The notes below the pieces were generated by a model that was not told where the DNA came from, made no database searches, and worked only from the letters and a program-made list of their open reading frames with translations. The position numbers were made by a program, and so were the translations under genes. This document shows positions 8,677-16,652 of a stretch of DNA of 64,000 bases, piece by piece. How positions within the stretch are numbered: position 1 is the stretch's first letter; each line of letters begins with the position of its first letter. Source of the DNA: an uncultured Granulosicoccus sp. (GTDB lineage: Bacteria > Pseudomonadota > Gammaproteobacteria > Granulosicoccales > Granulosicoccaceae); assembly GCA_947495035.1 (NCBI GenBank), contig CANLXI010000001.1:186001-250000 (forward strand), given 5' to 3'.

Positions 8677-9470
8677 GCGGGAATGACGCTCATGTCGCCC
8701 AGATAGCTCTCCAGCAGTTCATCGCAGTCCATGGCCTCGGCCGCGGTGCCTGTGAAGATCACCCGGCCACTGGCCATGGCGATGATGGGCTGGCAATGCC
8801 GCATGATGAGATCCATGTTGTGTTCGATGATCAGAAAGGTGATGCCCTGATCATTCAGGGCATGAATCCTGTCCATCAGCAGGTTGGTCAATGCAGGGTT
8901 GACCCCGGCGGCGGGTTCGTCAAGCATGATCAGTTCCGGCTTGCCCATCAGCACGCGTGAAAGCTCCAGCAGTTTCTGTTGTCCGCCAGAGAGGTTCCTG
9001 GCAGCCTCGCCGGCAACCCGGGACAGGGTTGTGAATTCCAGGATCTCCTGCGCCCGCTGCAGATGTATTTCTTCCTGTCGGCGGATGGCCAGAGGACGAA
9101 TCACGGGGGCCCAGAACGTTTCGCCCAGTTGGCCGGGTGCGGCAAGCAGCAGATTGTCCAGTACCGTCATTTCCGGAAACGGCTGCGGAATCTGGAAGGT
9201 ACGGGCCAGTCCTGCCCGGTAGATCTGATCGGCCGACATGGCCTGAATGGCCTGGCCATTGAACAGGATGCTGCCTTCATCGGCACGTGCCTCGCCGACG
9301 ATGGTTTCGAACAGAGTGGATTTGCCAGCGCCGTTCGGGCCGATGAGGCCGGTAATGGAGCCGCGCTCGATACTCAGGGAGACATTGTCGACCGCCGTCA
9401 GATCGGCAAAGCGTTTGCTCAGATTGCGCACTTCCAGGTGGGACGCATCCGGCGATGGGATGGTCGTCAT
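8673..9470 (-). CDS. ABC transporter ATP-binding protein (LivG family)
   Basis: The 265-residue ATPase has an RNLSKRFADLTAVD opening, Walker A GPNGAGKSTL, Q-loop FQIPQPF, signature NLSGGQQKLLE, Walker B LIMLDEPAAGVNP and the LivG-type IIEHNMDLIM switch region. The ATG at 9470 overlaps the stop of the preceding aldo/keto reductase by ATGA, which fixes the start. The frame stays open far upstream, but that stretch lies inside the reductase gene and is not coding. It partners LivF in the same transporter. Confidence 0.93.
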   Translation of the reverse strand: MTTIPSPDASHLEVRNLSKRFADLTAVDNVSLSIERGSITGLIGPNGAGKSTLFETIVGEARADEGSILFNGQAIQAMSADQIYRAGLARTFQIPQPFPEMTVLDNLLLAAPGQLGETFWAPVIRPLAIRRQEEIHLQRAQEILEFTTLSRVAGEAARNLSGGQQKLLELSRVLMGKPELIMLDEPAAGVNPALTNLLMDRIHALNDQGITFLIIEHNMDLIMRHCQPIIAMASGRVIFTGTAAEAMDCDELLESYLGDMSVIPA

Positions 9471-10519
9471 TGTGGTGCGTTCAGGTTGTATTTCATGATG
9501 CGACCGTGCGGCCCATTGCGATCCTTCTCCAGCGCATAGACGTTGCCCAGTGGTCCGCGACGTTGCGATGTCACGGCTTCGATGCTGGCGTTCTGCGACT
9601 CGTCGAGACAGACAGCGGCGCTGGCCAGCGTGTTCCCGATGTTGGCTGCCGTGCGGGCGCCGATGATCGTGGCCGCCACCTGGGGCTGCTGCAGCATGTA
9701 GCTGGTTGCCACTGCCGAGAGCGGAACACCTTGTTGTCTGCCGATATCGGCCAGTGTTTCCAGAAGCGCCTGGAACAGGTCCCAGCCGCCGAAGTCCTCG
9801 ATGATCAGACGATACTTGATGAGTGATCGGTTCTCGAATGCAAAGCCGGGGTCGGGCTGTCCCAGCCACCGGTCGGTCAGGAAGCCACCGGCCAGCACGC
9901 CATAACACAGGATCCGGATGTCATTGTCCGAGCACCATTGGCTGAAAGCGCCAGCGGGGCGATGGTCGAGCAGTGAGTATTGCACCTGTGCCGAGACCAT
10001 GTCGAAATCCTTGTCGACGAAACCCTGCATGGCAGATTGGTCCCAGTTGGTGCAACCCAGGTAACGAATCTTGCCCTTGTCCCTGAGGGTCTTGAGCACA
10101 TCCAGACTGGCCAGGGGGTCACCCAGTGAAAGGTCCCACCAGTAGAACTGCACCAGATGCAGTTGTTCCAGGTTCAGGCGCTTGAGCGATCGATCGATGA
10201 TGGCTTCGATATCGCGATGAGTGATGGTGCTCAAGCTGTCAAGGTCCGGAACCAGCTTCGTATGCACCTGAATACGCTCTTCAACGGGGCCGCCGTCACG
10301 TTGTCGCAGCTGTTTGACGGCATCGCCGATCATCTCCTCGACGCCGGTGTAGATATCGGCGCAATCGAAGGTGGTGATGCCATTGTCTACGAAGCGCAAC
10401 ATGTCATCGACGGCCTGTTGGCGATCGAAGCTGCCATGCCCGCCAGCGAGCTGCCAGCCACCCTTGATGATGCGACTGATGGAATAGCCCGGACGCAGGT
10501 CGGTACGCGAAACACTCAT
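9467..10519 (-). CDS. Aldo/keto reductase with Tyr at the catalytic-His position
   Basis: The 350-residue TIM-barrel oxidoreductase has D52 and Y57 (TTFDCADIY) and K88 (VHTKLVPD), matching three of the four catalytic residues of the aldo/keto reductase superfamily. Where most members have His (as in LHWW of the fused reductase in this operon) it reads Tyr126 in VQFYWWDL. The NADPH-binding C-terminal region includes ATIIGARTAANI. Some natural branches of the superfamily lack the His and have altered substrate preference, so activity is likely but not certain. It is second in the operon, 6 bp after the TIGR04076-like gene, and its stop overlaps livG. Confidence 0.85.
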   Translation of the reverse strand: MSVSRTDLRPGYSISRIIKGGWQLAGGHGSFDRQQAVDDMLRFVDNGITTFDCADIYTGVEEMIGDAVKQLRQRDGGPVEERIQVHTKLVPDLDSLSTITHRDIEAIIDRSLKRLNLEQLHLVQFYWWDLSLGDPLASLDVLKTLRDKGKIRYLGCTNWDQSAMQGFVDKDFDMVSAQVQYSLLDHRPAGAFSQWCSDNDIRILCYGVLAGGFLTDRWLGQPDPGFAFENRSLIKYRLIIEDFGGWDLFQALLETLADIGRQQGVPLSAVATSYMLQQPQVAATIIGARTAANIGNTLASAAVCLDESQNASIEAVTSQRRGPLGNVYALEKDRNGPHGRIMKYNLNAPQ

Positions 10520-10525
10520 GATCGA

Positions 10526-10900
10526 TTATTGGCTGGATGAGGAATCTGCCCAGTGCGGGGTGCCGCGCTGGTCAGGCAGACCGGTGGTGCCGGCGTGGGT
10601 GAACCGGCGCTTGCCAGTACGTGTGATACGGAAGCGTCCACCGCAATGTGGATCGGGACAGGCAATGACAGCATCCGTGCTCATCCAGTCATGTTCACTG
10701 GTTTCTCGCTGCCGAGCCGGTAACAGCGGCAGCAGAGCAGCCAGCGGGTAGAGCGGAAATCGTCCTTCCGGACCGAAGACGAGATTTTCCCCGTGCATCA
10801 TGAAGTATTGCCCTGGCTGGTGATCGCAGACCATGGGTCTGTCGGAACCGATGACCTCGATCTTGAGGTCGTACAACCAGAATTCTCTAGAGTCACTCAT
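10526..10900 (-). CDS. TIGR04076-like small protein
   Basis: The 124-residue protein resembles the TIGR04076 family of uncharacterised proteins: it starts with FWLYDLKIEVIG, then a GENLVFGPEGRFPLY segment, an LPLLPARQR stretch and the cysteine-containing DAVIACPDPHCGGRFRITR. The CPDPHC pair could bind a metal or take part in redox chemistry. No signal peptide or membrane segment is seen. The ATG at 10900 is the internal start that matches the domain boundary. It is the first gene of the transporter/aldo-keto reductase operon and so probably works on the same imported compound. Function is unknown. Confidence 0.7.
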   Translation of the reverse strand: MSDSREFWLYDLKIEVIGSDRPMVCDHQPGQYFMMHGENLVFGPEGRFPLYPLAALLPLLPARQRETSEHDWMSTDAVIACPDPHCGGRFRITRTGKRRFTHAGTTGLPDQRGTPHWADSSSSQ

Positions 10901-11045
10901 GAGACGGGGCAAGGCATGGGGGGCGGAAGGTGAGAAGTGACAATAATCTAACACGAACCCGGAGCGACCCGCGACCGGCTTGACCGGCGTCGCAGCGGTC
11001 AGCGATCCGGTCGGGGGAAGTCTGGATCAGTTCACAGTCTTGCAG
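10901..11045. promoter_or_regulatory. Gap upstream of the liv/aldo-keto reductase operon
   Basis: These 145 bp separate the operon from the upstream hydrolase on the same strand. A GC-rich inverted repeat (cgaccgg at 10972-10978 with ccggtcg at 11012-11018) could end transcription of the hydrolase. An AT-richer stretch (ataatctaacac, 10939-10950) could hold the operon's -10 region. No clear -35 or operator is visible, so the promoter is inferred from position. Confidence 0.35.
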
Positions 11046-12470
11046 TTACAGACAGTCTGCAGCCCCCGGCAGCAATCCGTCCAGCAGGAAGGTGGTGACG
11101 ATCGAGTCCACACAGTCATTCTGACCGTTGAAGACGCTGGTATGTCCCTGATGGGAAGAGGCGAGATAATGCCCGCCAATGGCCCGTGCCATCTCTTCGG
11201 ACCAGACCAGGGGAGTCTGGGCGTCCGAGGTTCCCCCAATGACCAGGGCGACGGGTGCCGTGCCGGTTGCAATCGGTGACAGTGGATCGATGCTCTCGGG
11301 CCAACCGGCACAACTGCCCGCTTGCCCGATGTAGGCTTCGGCGAACAGATCGGACAGTGCATTGAATGTCGGCAGACTGGCACTCAGTTGCTCTGCCGTC
11401 GGGCGGGTGGCGTCATCGGCACACAGTATGGCCTTGTGGATGAGCGTATCGTCCTCTGCACCGTCATCGATATCCAGTTCCAGCAGCTGCACCAGCAACT
11501 CCAGGCCGGAGCGATCCCCGCGCATCAGGTAGCTGACCAGAGGGGCAGTCAACAGTTCGCCCAGTGCCGGGTTCTGGCTGGCCTCGACTACCAGTTCTCC
11601 CAGCAGGGCCAGTTCGGCTTCCCGGTTCTCGCGCAGCAGCACGTCGACCTTTTCGATGAGCAGGTCTTGCAATCGTGCTGGATCGCAGTCGGGCTCACTG
11701 ATGGTGCAATCCTGTAACAGGGCTTCCAGATTGCGCTGCATGGCTGACAGGGCTCCTTCCGCGAGCGCGCCTACCGAACTGTCCGGGCGCAGACTGCCGT
11801 CCAGAATCACTGCGCCACTGGTGTCAGGGTAGGTTTGCAAGTAGAGAGCGGCCAGTCGGGAACCATAGGAATAGCCGATGAAGTCAAGTCTGGGCAGGTC
11901 CAGAGACTGGCGAATCGAGTCCATGTCGCGGACCACATTCATCGAGCCCAGCTGCAGCAGATAGTCGCCTTCCTGCTCCAGGCAGCGTGCGGCCAGCTCG
12001 GCGCTTTGCTCGACGAACGCCTCAATGGCAGTGGCGTCCACCAGGTAATCACCGAGGAGGTCGACATCAGAGGTGTCACAGTCTATCGGCGTGCTCTCGC
12101 CGACGCCTCGTGGGTCAAATCCGATCAGATCATGATGTTGCCGAATGGCGTCCGGCACGCTATCGACCTCCTGCAGTATCTGCAGAACTTCGAGGCCGGA
12201 AGCGCCCGGACCTCCGGGGTTGAACAGCAGGGCTCCGGTAGAAGGTTGCTGGATGGCCGGTAATCGATTCAATGCAATGTCGATCATGCCGGCCCGATCA
12301 TCACCGTAATTCATGGGCACTCTCAGGGTGGCGCAGTCGAGACTGTCATCTTCCGGGCAACTGCGCCAGGTCAGGACACCATCGGATTCCGCCACGGGAT
12401 CATCGGAGGAGCAGGCGGTGAGCAGTACGCCACAGAAGGCCAGGGGCAGCAGTTTGTATCGTGTCATCAT
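11046..12470 (-). CDS. Lipoprotein alpha/beta hydrolase, tripeptidyl aminopeptidase (TAP) type
   Basis: The 474-residue product has a lipobox signal (LPLAFCGVLLTAC), so it is probably a membrane-anchored lipoprotein. Family features are the NPGGPGASG oxyanion region, FDPRGVGEST, the nucleophile elbow GYSYGS and the C-terminal TAP-like domain with GGTSDAQTPL (Asp) and SSHQGHTS (His), completing the triad. Relatives are secreted prolyl/tripeptidyl aminopeptidases and esterases. Two adjacent ATGs (12470, 12467) follow a TGGAGT ribosome site. It is a single gene, divergent from mipA. Confidence 0.88.
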   Translation of the reverse strand: MMTRYKLLPLAFCGVLLTACSSDDPVAESDGVLTWRSCPEDDSLDCATLRVPMNYGDDRAGMIDIALNRLPAIQQPSTGALLFNPGGPGASGLEVLQILQEVDSVPDAIRQHHDLIGFDPRGVGESTPIDCDTSDVDLLGDYLVDATAIEAFVEQSAELAARCLEQEGDYLLQLGSMNVVRDMDSIRQSLDLPRLDFIGYSYGSRLAALYLQTYPDTSGAVILDGSLRPDSSVGALAEGALSAMQRNLEALLQDCTISEPDCDPARLQDLLIEKVDVLLRENREAELALLGELVVEASQNPALGELLTAPLVSYLMRGDRSGLELLVQLLELDIDDGAEDDTLIHKAILCADDATRPTAEQLSASLPTFNALSDLFAEAYIGQAGSCAGWPESIDPLSPIATGTAPVALVIGGTSDAQTPLVWSEEMARAIGGHYLASSHQGHTSVFNGQNDCVDSIVTTFLLDGLLPGAADCL

Positions 12471-12604
12471 GGGGACTCCATTGACGGGGTTGATGTCGGG
12501 AATCACACGATAGGCAGGAGCCGTGTCGAATCGCGTAACGGTATGTACGCTGTGACGCTGCTGCGCTGGATTGCCAGGCGAAAGGTTGCCTGCGGGCGAT
12601 GTCT

Positions 12605-12619
12605 GTTACGCAGCGTTAC
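12605..12619 (+). promoter_or_regulatory. Tandem GTTAC box upstream of mipA
   Basis: GTTAC-N5-GTTAC gives two direct repeats one helical turn apart, the usual layout for OmpR/PhoB-family response-regulator dimers. It lies 62 bp before the mipA start and an OmpR-family regulator is encoded three genes downstream. A GATATG at 12635-12640 could serve as -10. Autoregulation is inference. Confidence 0.45.
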
Positions 12620-12680
12620 AATGCGCGAGCGGGCGATATGGGTCAATGAGGGCCAGCTTCATCACCACACGGTTTTCGAC

Positions 12681-13553
12681 ATGGAATACGGGAAAAGGAT
12701 TGTATTGGCGGTGCTGGCCATGACGACGCTGGGACAGGCTCACCCTGTCTGGTCGGCGGCTTCAGCTCGCGACCGTGCACCACCGGCACCGGAGTCGGCC
12801 CGAGAGAACGGTGGTTTTCTGGAATTGGGTCTGACCGCGCAGATCGAACGCCACGCACTGGCTCACAAGAACCCAGACGACAATGGCGATGGTGATTTTT
12901 CACTCGGCGTGATGGTCAGCGCCGGCTATCAACATGATCGCTACTTCGTGGAAGCCACCGATAGCTGGTTCGGAGGCCTGAATCTGGGTGTCAACCTGTT
13001 GCAGACTCCGGAGCTCAGCGTCGATCTGCTGCTGGCGAACATTGCCGGTCATATCTCGATCGAATCAGACGAGCCGCCCGCACCCGTCACCGAACAGGAA
13101 CGCAATGATGCCATTCTGGACAGGGACAGCTTGTTCATCGCAGCCGGCACGCGCATCACGGCCTACCGGGGTGACAGCCTGCTGCAATTGCGTCTGCTGT
13201 CAGACTGGTACGATGACAACGGACTGCAGGCCAGTGCAAGGCTGGGTCATCGATGGCAGGTCGGCAACTGGAATTTTCAGGGGATTGTCGGTGCGCGCTA
13301 CTACTCATCCACATTCAACAACTATCTGTACGGTGTGACCGATGCAGAGGCTTCACAGCGTTTTCCTTCCCATACGACGGGTCATGCCTGGATACCGGAA
13401 GTGGAGCTGGGTGCCAGCTATCCGTTGAGCAGGGATTGGGTTTACACATCGCGTCTGCGTTTCAAGCAATTGCCGGCGTCGGTCACGGACAGTCCCCTGG
13501 TGACGGATGATCAGGAGATATTCCTGACGACGGGAATTCACTATGTATTCTGA
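12681..13553 (+). CDS. MipA/OmpV family outer-membrane protein
   Basis: The 290-residue protein has an N-terminal signal sequence ending near WSAASA and then alternating beta-strand character, with GYQHDRYFVEA, LGHRWQVGNW and a terminal HYVF; the final Phe is typical of outer-membrane barrels. The MipA/OmpV family includes proteins that scaffold murein enzymes or are induced by stress. The ATG at 12681 suits the signal peptide although its ribosome site is weak; an in-frame ATG at 12621 is the alternative. It heads an operon with DUF3019, a response regulator and a histidine kinase, so its level is probably set by that two-component system. Confidence 0.85.
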   Translation: MEYGKRIVLAVLAMTTLGQAHPVWSAASARDRAPPAPESARENGGFLELGLTAQIERHALAHKNPDDNGDGDFSLGVMVSAGYQHDRYFVEATDSWFGGLNLGVNLLQTPELSVDLLLANIAGHISIESDEPPAPVTEQERNDAILDRDSLFIAAGTRITAYRGDSLLQLRLLSDWYDDNGLQASARLGHRWQVGNWNFQGIVGARYYSSTFNNYLYGVTDAEASQRFPSHTTGHAWIPEVELGASYPLSRDWVYTSRLRFKQLPASVTDSPLVTDDQEIFLTTGIHYVF

Positions 13554-14058
13554 TCAGGTTGACAGCGGAGGCTGCGTCTCGTGTGGCGATGCCGTTGGCA
13601 AGCGGCGCAGCTCGAGGCTTGCACGACGGCTGTCCCTGACGATGATGGGGGTGCTGATCTGTCTGCAGGCATCCGGCTTCCGGGGAACAGGCTTGCGTCA
13701 TGCGCATGCCGAAGAGGGAAGTGGCGAGCGTTCTCCGGCAGCGACGGTGCAGCTGCAGGTGACCCCCTCAAGCTGCGTCGCGCTGCATCGAGGGCAAGTC
13801 TGCTTTCAGCGATTGCAGCTTCGCTGGAACAACCCTGAAGGTCGTCGTCTGTGCCTGTTTCATCAGCCATTGGAAGAGGCTCTGCATTGCACCACAGTCT
13901 CACCGGCAGTCTATCGACATGAGTATCGCTCGGCGGAGTCGGAAGTCTTCATCCTGCGTGAAGCGGTCTCGGGCGAGGTACTGTCCACGGCTACCGTGAC
14001 CACGGCCTGGGTGTATCGCACGGGTAAACGCAGCTCCAGTGGTTGGAGGTTGTTCTGA
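13543..14058 (+). CDS. DUF3019 family protein
   Basis: The 171-residue product has a basic N-terminus and hydrophobic segment (about residues 30-45) acting as a signal, followed by a region with VTPSSCVALHRGQVCFQRL, RRLCLFHQ and LHCTTV, whose cysteines suggest disulfides in the periplasm. It matches DUF3019, a family often encoded between mipA and a two-component system. It overlaps the end of mipA by 11 bp and precedes the response regulator by 3 bp. A role as periplasmic partner or sensor input for the kinase is inference. Confidence 0.75.
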   Translation: MYSDQVDSGGCVSCGDAVGKRRSSRLARRLSLTMMGVLICLQASGFRGTGLRHAHAEEGSGERSPAATVQLQVTPSSCVALHRGQVCFQRLQLRWNNPEGRRLCLFHQPLEEALHCTTVSPAVYRHEYRSAESEVFILREAVSGEVLSTATVTTAWVYRTGKRSSSGWRLF

Positions 14059-14061
14059 GCC

Positions 14062-14760
14062 ATGCACAGTGAGACGACACAGCATGTCATGGTGGTGGAA
14101 GATGATGAATCGCTTGCCCGCTGGATTGCAGACTATCTGGTTTCCCACGGCTATCTGGTGTCGATTGCAACCCGGGGTGACCTGGCTCTGCAGATGTTGC
14201 GAAACGACATGCCGGATGCACTGATTCTCGATCTCAATCTGCCGGTAATGGATGGTATCGAGGTGTGCCGCCAGGCTCGCGAGTTCTTTGCCCGGCCCAT
14301 CATCATGATGACTGCGCGCGATACCGAGGCCGATGAAGTGAACGGCCTGGAGAGCGGGGCTGATGACTATCTGGCCAAGCCGGTCAGGCCCGGCATTCTG
14401 CTGGCTCGACTGCGCGCCTTGTTGCGTCGATCCAATCAGGAGCTGGCACCTGCCCTGATACGTATTGGTGGTCTGAGTATCGACGTCGAATCGCGTAGTG
14501 CCAGCCTCAACGACGAGGCAGTAGCCCTGTCGACGCTGGAGTTCGATGTACTGCAACTGCTGGCCGCCAATGTCGGAAAGTGCATGCGACGCGAGGATCT
14601 GATTGCCGAGATCAGAGGCATCGAATACGACGGCTTCGATCGTTCGGTGGATGTCTGTATCTCGCGGTTACGTCGAAAGCTGGAAGACGATGCGCAGGAG
14701 CCTCGGCGGATCAAGACGCTGCGCGGGGTCGGCTATCTGCTGGCCGCGGATGCCTGGTGA
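14062..14760 (+). CDS. OmpR-family response regulator
   Basis: The 232-residue protein has a receiver domain (about 1-120; acidic pocket VVEDDE, phospho-acceptor D57 in LILDLNLP, MMTARD, K in YLAKPV) and a winged-helix DNA-binding domain (about 130-230; LSTLEFDVLQLLAAN, RSVDVCISRLRRKLE). Its stop shares one base with the next gene's start (TGATG), so regulator and kinase are translationally coupled. The likely targets include the upstream mipA promoter. Confidence 0.95.
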   Translation: MHSETTQHVMVVEDDESLARWIADYLVSHGYLVSIATRGDLALQMLRNDMPDALILDLNLPVMDGIEVCRQAREFFARPIIMMTARDTEADEVNGLESGADDYLAKPVRPGILLARLRALLRRSNQELAPALIRIGGLSIDVESRSASLNDEAVALSTLEFDVLQLLAANVGKCMRREDLIAEIRGIEYDGFDRSVDVCISRLRRKLEDDAQEPRRIKTLRGVGYLLAADAW

Positions 14761-16097
14761 TGTTCCACGGTCGACAGTCATCCATGCGACGTTTGAGTCT
14801 GTCACTGCTGCTGGTGGTGATCGTGGCGATTGTCGGTGCCGGCTGGGCAATGGACCGACTGTTTGCCAGGCTGGATCATGGGGATGATGACGACTTGCAG
14901 ATCGCCGAGCAGCTTGGCTATCGCATGGTCACCTGGCTCGATGGCATCGAGACACTGCCAGCCGAGTCTGTCTTGCCAGCGTCGGACGAGGCCTACGATG
15001 CCTACCTGATTGCCCGAGACAGCATCGCCTTGCCCGAGCCGCTGGGAGTGCAGCTGGCCGACGGTCAGGTCGTGATGCTTGAATCCCGAAGGGGTGTCGC
15101 CCTGCATTTCCTGCTGCCAAAGTCGCAACGCATTCTGGTGCTGACGGTTCCGCAGCCATCCTCCGGGGGGACAGCCTTGCGTCTTCTACTGACCATTGTC
15201 TTCTACAGCTGCATTATCCTGTTGGTGCTGGTCTGGTTGTATCCGCTGATACGGCGCCTGCAGAAGCTGGCCACCGCTGCAAGATGCATAGGACAGGGAG
15301 ATCTGTCGCAACGAATCGAGACCCGTCCAGCCAGTCAGTTATACGATATCGAGTCCGAGTTCAACGCCATGGCGCAACGAATCCAGGTGTTGATGGAGGA
15401 TAACCGGATGCTCAGCAGTGCCGTCTCCCATGATTTGCGAACGCCTCTGGCACGTCTGCGCTTTGGTGTGGATGCACTGGATGAAACCTCACTGGATGCC
15501 AGACAAGGCGACTATGTGGCCAGAATCAGCAAGGATCTGGACAGTATGGAGCAGCTGGTGAATGTGCTGCTGGAATTTGCGCGTCTGGAGCAGCGGCTGG
15601 ATGAGCTGCCGCGTCGTGCGGTGTCTCTGCTACCCATCGTTCAACAAGCCATCGACTCGCAAAGCCCTGATGCGTCGATGCGTGTCGAGACGCTGGTGAT
15701 CGGGGATGTTCCAACGGTCATGGCCGATGAGCGCTACACCCTGATGCTGATCAACAACCTCATGCAGAATGCCGTTGCATATGCACGCAGCAGAATCCGG
15801 GTGTCCATCTCGGTGCAGGATGGACGCGTCAAGCTGCAGATCGACGATGACGGCCCCGGGTTTCCCGAACTGGAGGTCGAACGGCTGTTCAAGCCCTTCC
15901 AGAAGGGGAGTCTGCCGAATGTGCCTGATCAGGCAGTCCATGGCTATGGACTTGGCCTGGCCATCGTGGAGCGAATCGTACGCTGGCTGGGTGCCAGCGT
16001 GTCACTCGGCAGAAGTAGCGATCTGCAGGGAGCCAGGGTGACGGTCGGTTTCGGCATGCCGGAGATCACCGGCATGGCAGCAGCCGCAGTTGATTGA
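14760..16097 (+). CDS. Sensor histidine kinase
   Basis: The 445-residue membrane kinase has two transmembrane segments (about residues 12-30 and 140-165) flanking a ~110-residue periplasmic domain rich in acidic residues, then HAMP (about 165-215), HisKA with the phospho-acceptor H224 in SHDLRTPLARLR, and HATPase_c (N-box NNLMQNAVAYA, G1 DDDGPGF, G2 GYGLGLAIV). The start at 14760 overlaps the regulator's stop. It signals to the response regulator encoded just before it; the acidic sensor domain may detect cations or cationic peptides, which is inference. Confidence 0.93.
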   Translation: MFHGRQSSMRRLSLSLLLVVIVAIVGAGWAMDRLFARLDHGDDDDLQIAEQLGYRMVTWLDGIETLPAESVLPASDEAYDAYLIARDSIALPEPLGVQLADGQVVMLESRRGVALHFLLPKSQRILVLTVPQPSSGGTALRLLLTIVFYSCIILLVLVWLYPLIRRLQKLATAARCIGQGDLSQRIETRPASQLYDIESEFNAMAQRIQVLMEDNRMLSSAVSHDLRTPLARLRFGVDALDETSLDARQGDYVARISKDLDSMEQLVNVLLEFARLEQRLDELPRRAVSLLPIVQQAIDSQSPDASMRVETLVIGDVPTVMADERYTLMLINNLMQNAVAYARSRIRVSISVQDGRVKLQIDDDGPGFPELEVERLFKPFQKGSLPNVPDQAVHGYGLGLAIVERIVRWLGASVSLGRSSDLQGARVTVGFGMPEITGMAAAAVD

Positions 16098-16523
16098 TCA
16101 ACGCTGGCGGTAGAAACCCGATTCCACCGCGGCATAGCTGAAGTTGACAGCCGAGAACCGGTCCTGCCAATACGCACGAGTGTCCTCATCCCAGTCGGCG
16201 TAGATGACCAGATCTATCTGGCCGGTGAGAATGCCGTTCGATAGTTGTTCGATATGATGGGCGACATGATTGCTGCCCAGATGAGCTTCCAGGGCAGCGG
16301 AATCCTCGAAAACTTCCAGCCAGCGAAAAACGGTTTCTATCTCGTTGCGACTGGATTGTGTCAGGGCGTGCACCAGCATGCCGGGTTCCTTTTCACGCAC
16401 CAGGTCATCGATGATCTGGCCGAGTTCCAGGTAACGGGCAACGTTTTCGTTGGGAACATGTTCAAAGGCTTCCAGTGCCATGATCTTGTTGTCGCTGGGT
16501 ACAGTCGTCTGCTGCTGGGTCAC
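16098..16523 (-). CDS. Antibiotic biosynthesis monooxygenase-like protein
   Basis: The 141-residue protein looks like a dimeric alpha/beta-barrel of the ABM/LsrG type: PGMLVHALTQ followed by VFRWLEVFEDSAALEAHL and SNHVAHHI, the usual damage/partner pattern of this fold. It has no signal peptide. Its stop abuts the kinase stop (convergent, zero gap), and AT-rich AACAAAT repeats lie upstream between it and the DeoR-type regulator. It may be a small quinone- or aldehyde-handling enzyme; the substrate cannot be read from the sequence. Confidence 0.6.
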   Translation of the reverse strand: MTQQQTTVPSDNKIMALEAFEHVPNENVARYLELGQIIDDLVREKEPGMLVHALTQSSRNEIETVFRWLEVFEDSAALEAHLGSNHVAHHIEQLSNGILTGQIDLVIYADWDEDTRAYWQDRFSAVNFSYAAVESGFYRQR

Positions 16524-16601
16524 GTTTCCGGTCCTCGGTGGCTCGATCAGAAATGGTTGTGCGGCCCGTCGTCGGTGGGAAACCGCTGTTGCAGTCTATG
16601 C

Positions 16602-16626
16602 AACAAATGTTAGAAATACAACAAAT
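16602..16626. promoter_or_regulatory. AACAAAT direct repeats downstream of the deoR-type gene
   Basis: AACAAAT occurs at 16602-16608 and 16620-16626, with TGTTAGAAA between them, in an otherwise GC-rich region 80 bp before the ABM-like gene's start. Similar AACAAAT and GACAAAAAT words lie before deoC at 17485-17514. Shared binding by the DeoR-type regulator is possible but unproven. Confidence 0.3.
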
Positions 16627-16652
16627 CGCGCAAGGCTTGAACTTGAGTGGAT

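Noticed and set aside
8673..9908. A LivG with ~145 extra N-terminal residues
   Set aside because: The extension lies in the preceding aldo/keto reductase gene in another frame. The ATG at 9470 overlaps that gene's stop and matches family length.
9467..10519. Missing catalytic His as a sign of pseudogenisation
   Set aside because: The frame is intact, overlaps its neighbours correctly and keeps the other catalytic residues, so a functional variant is more likely.
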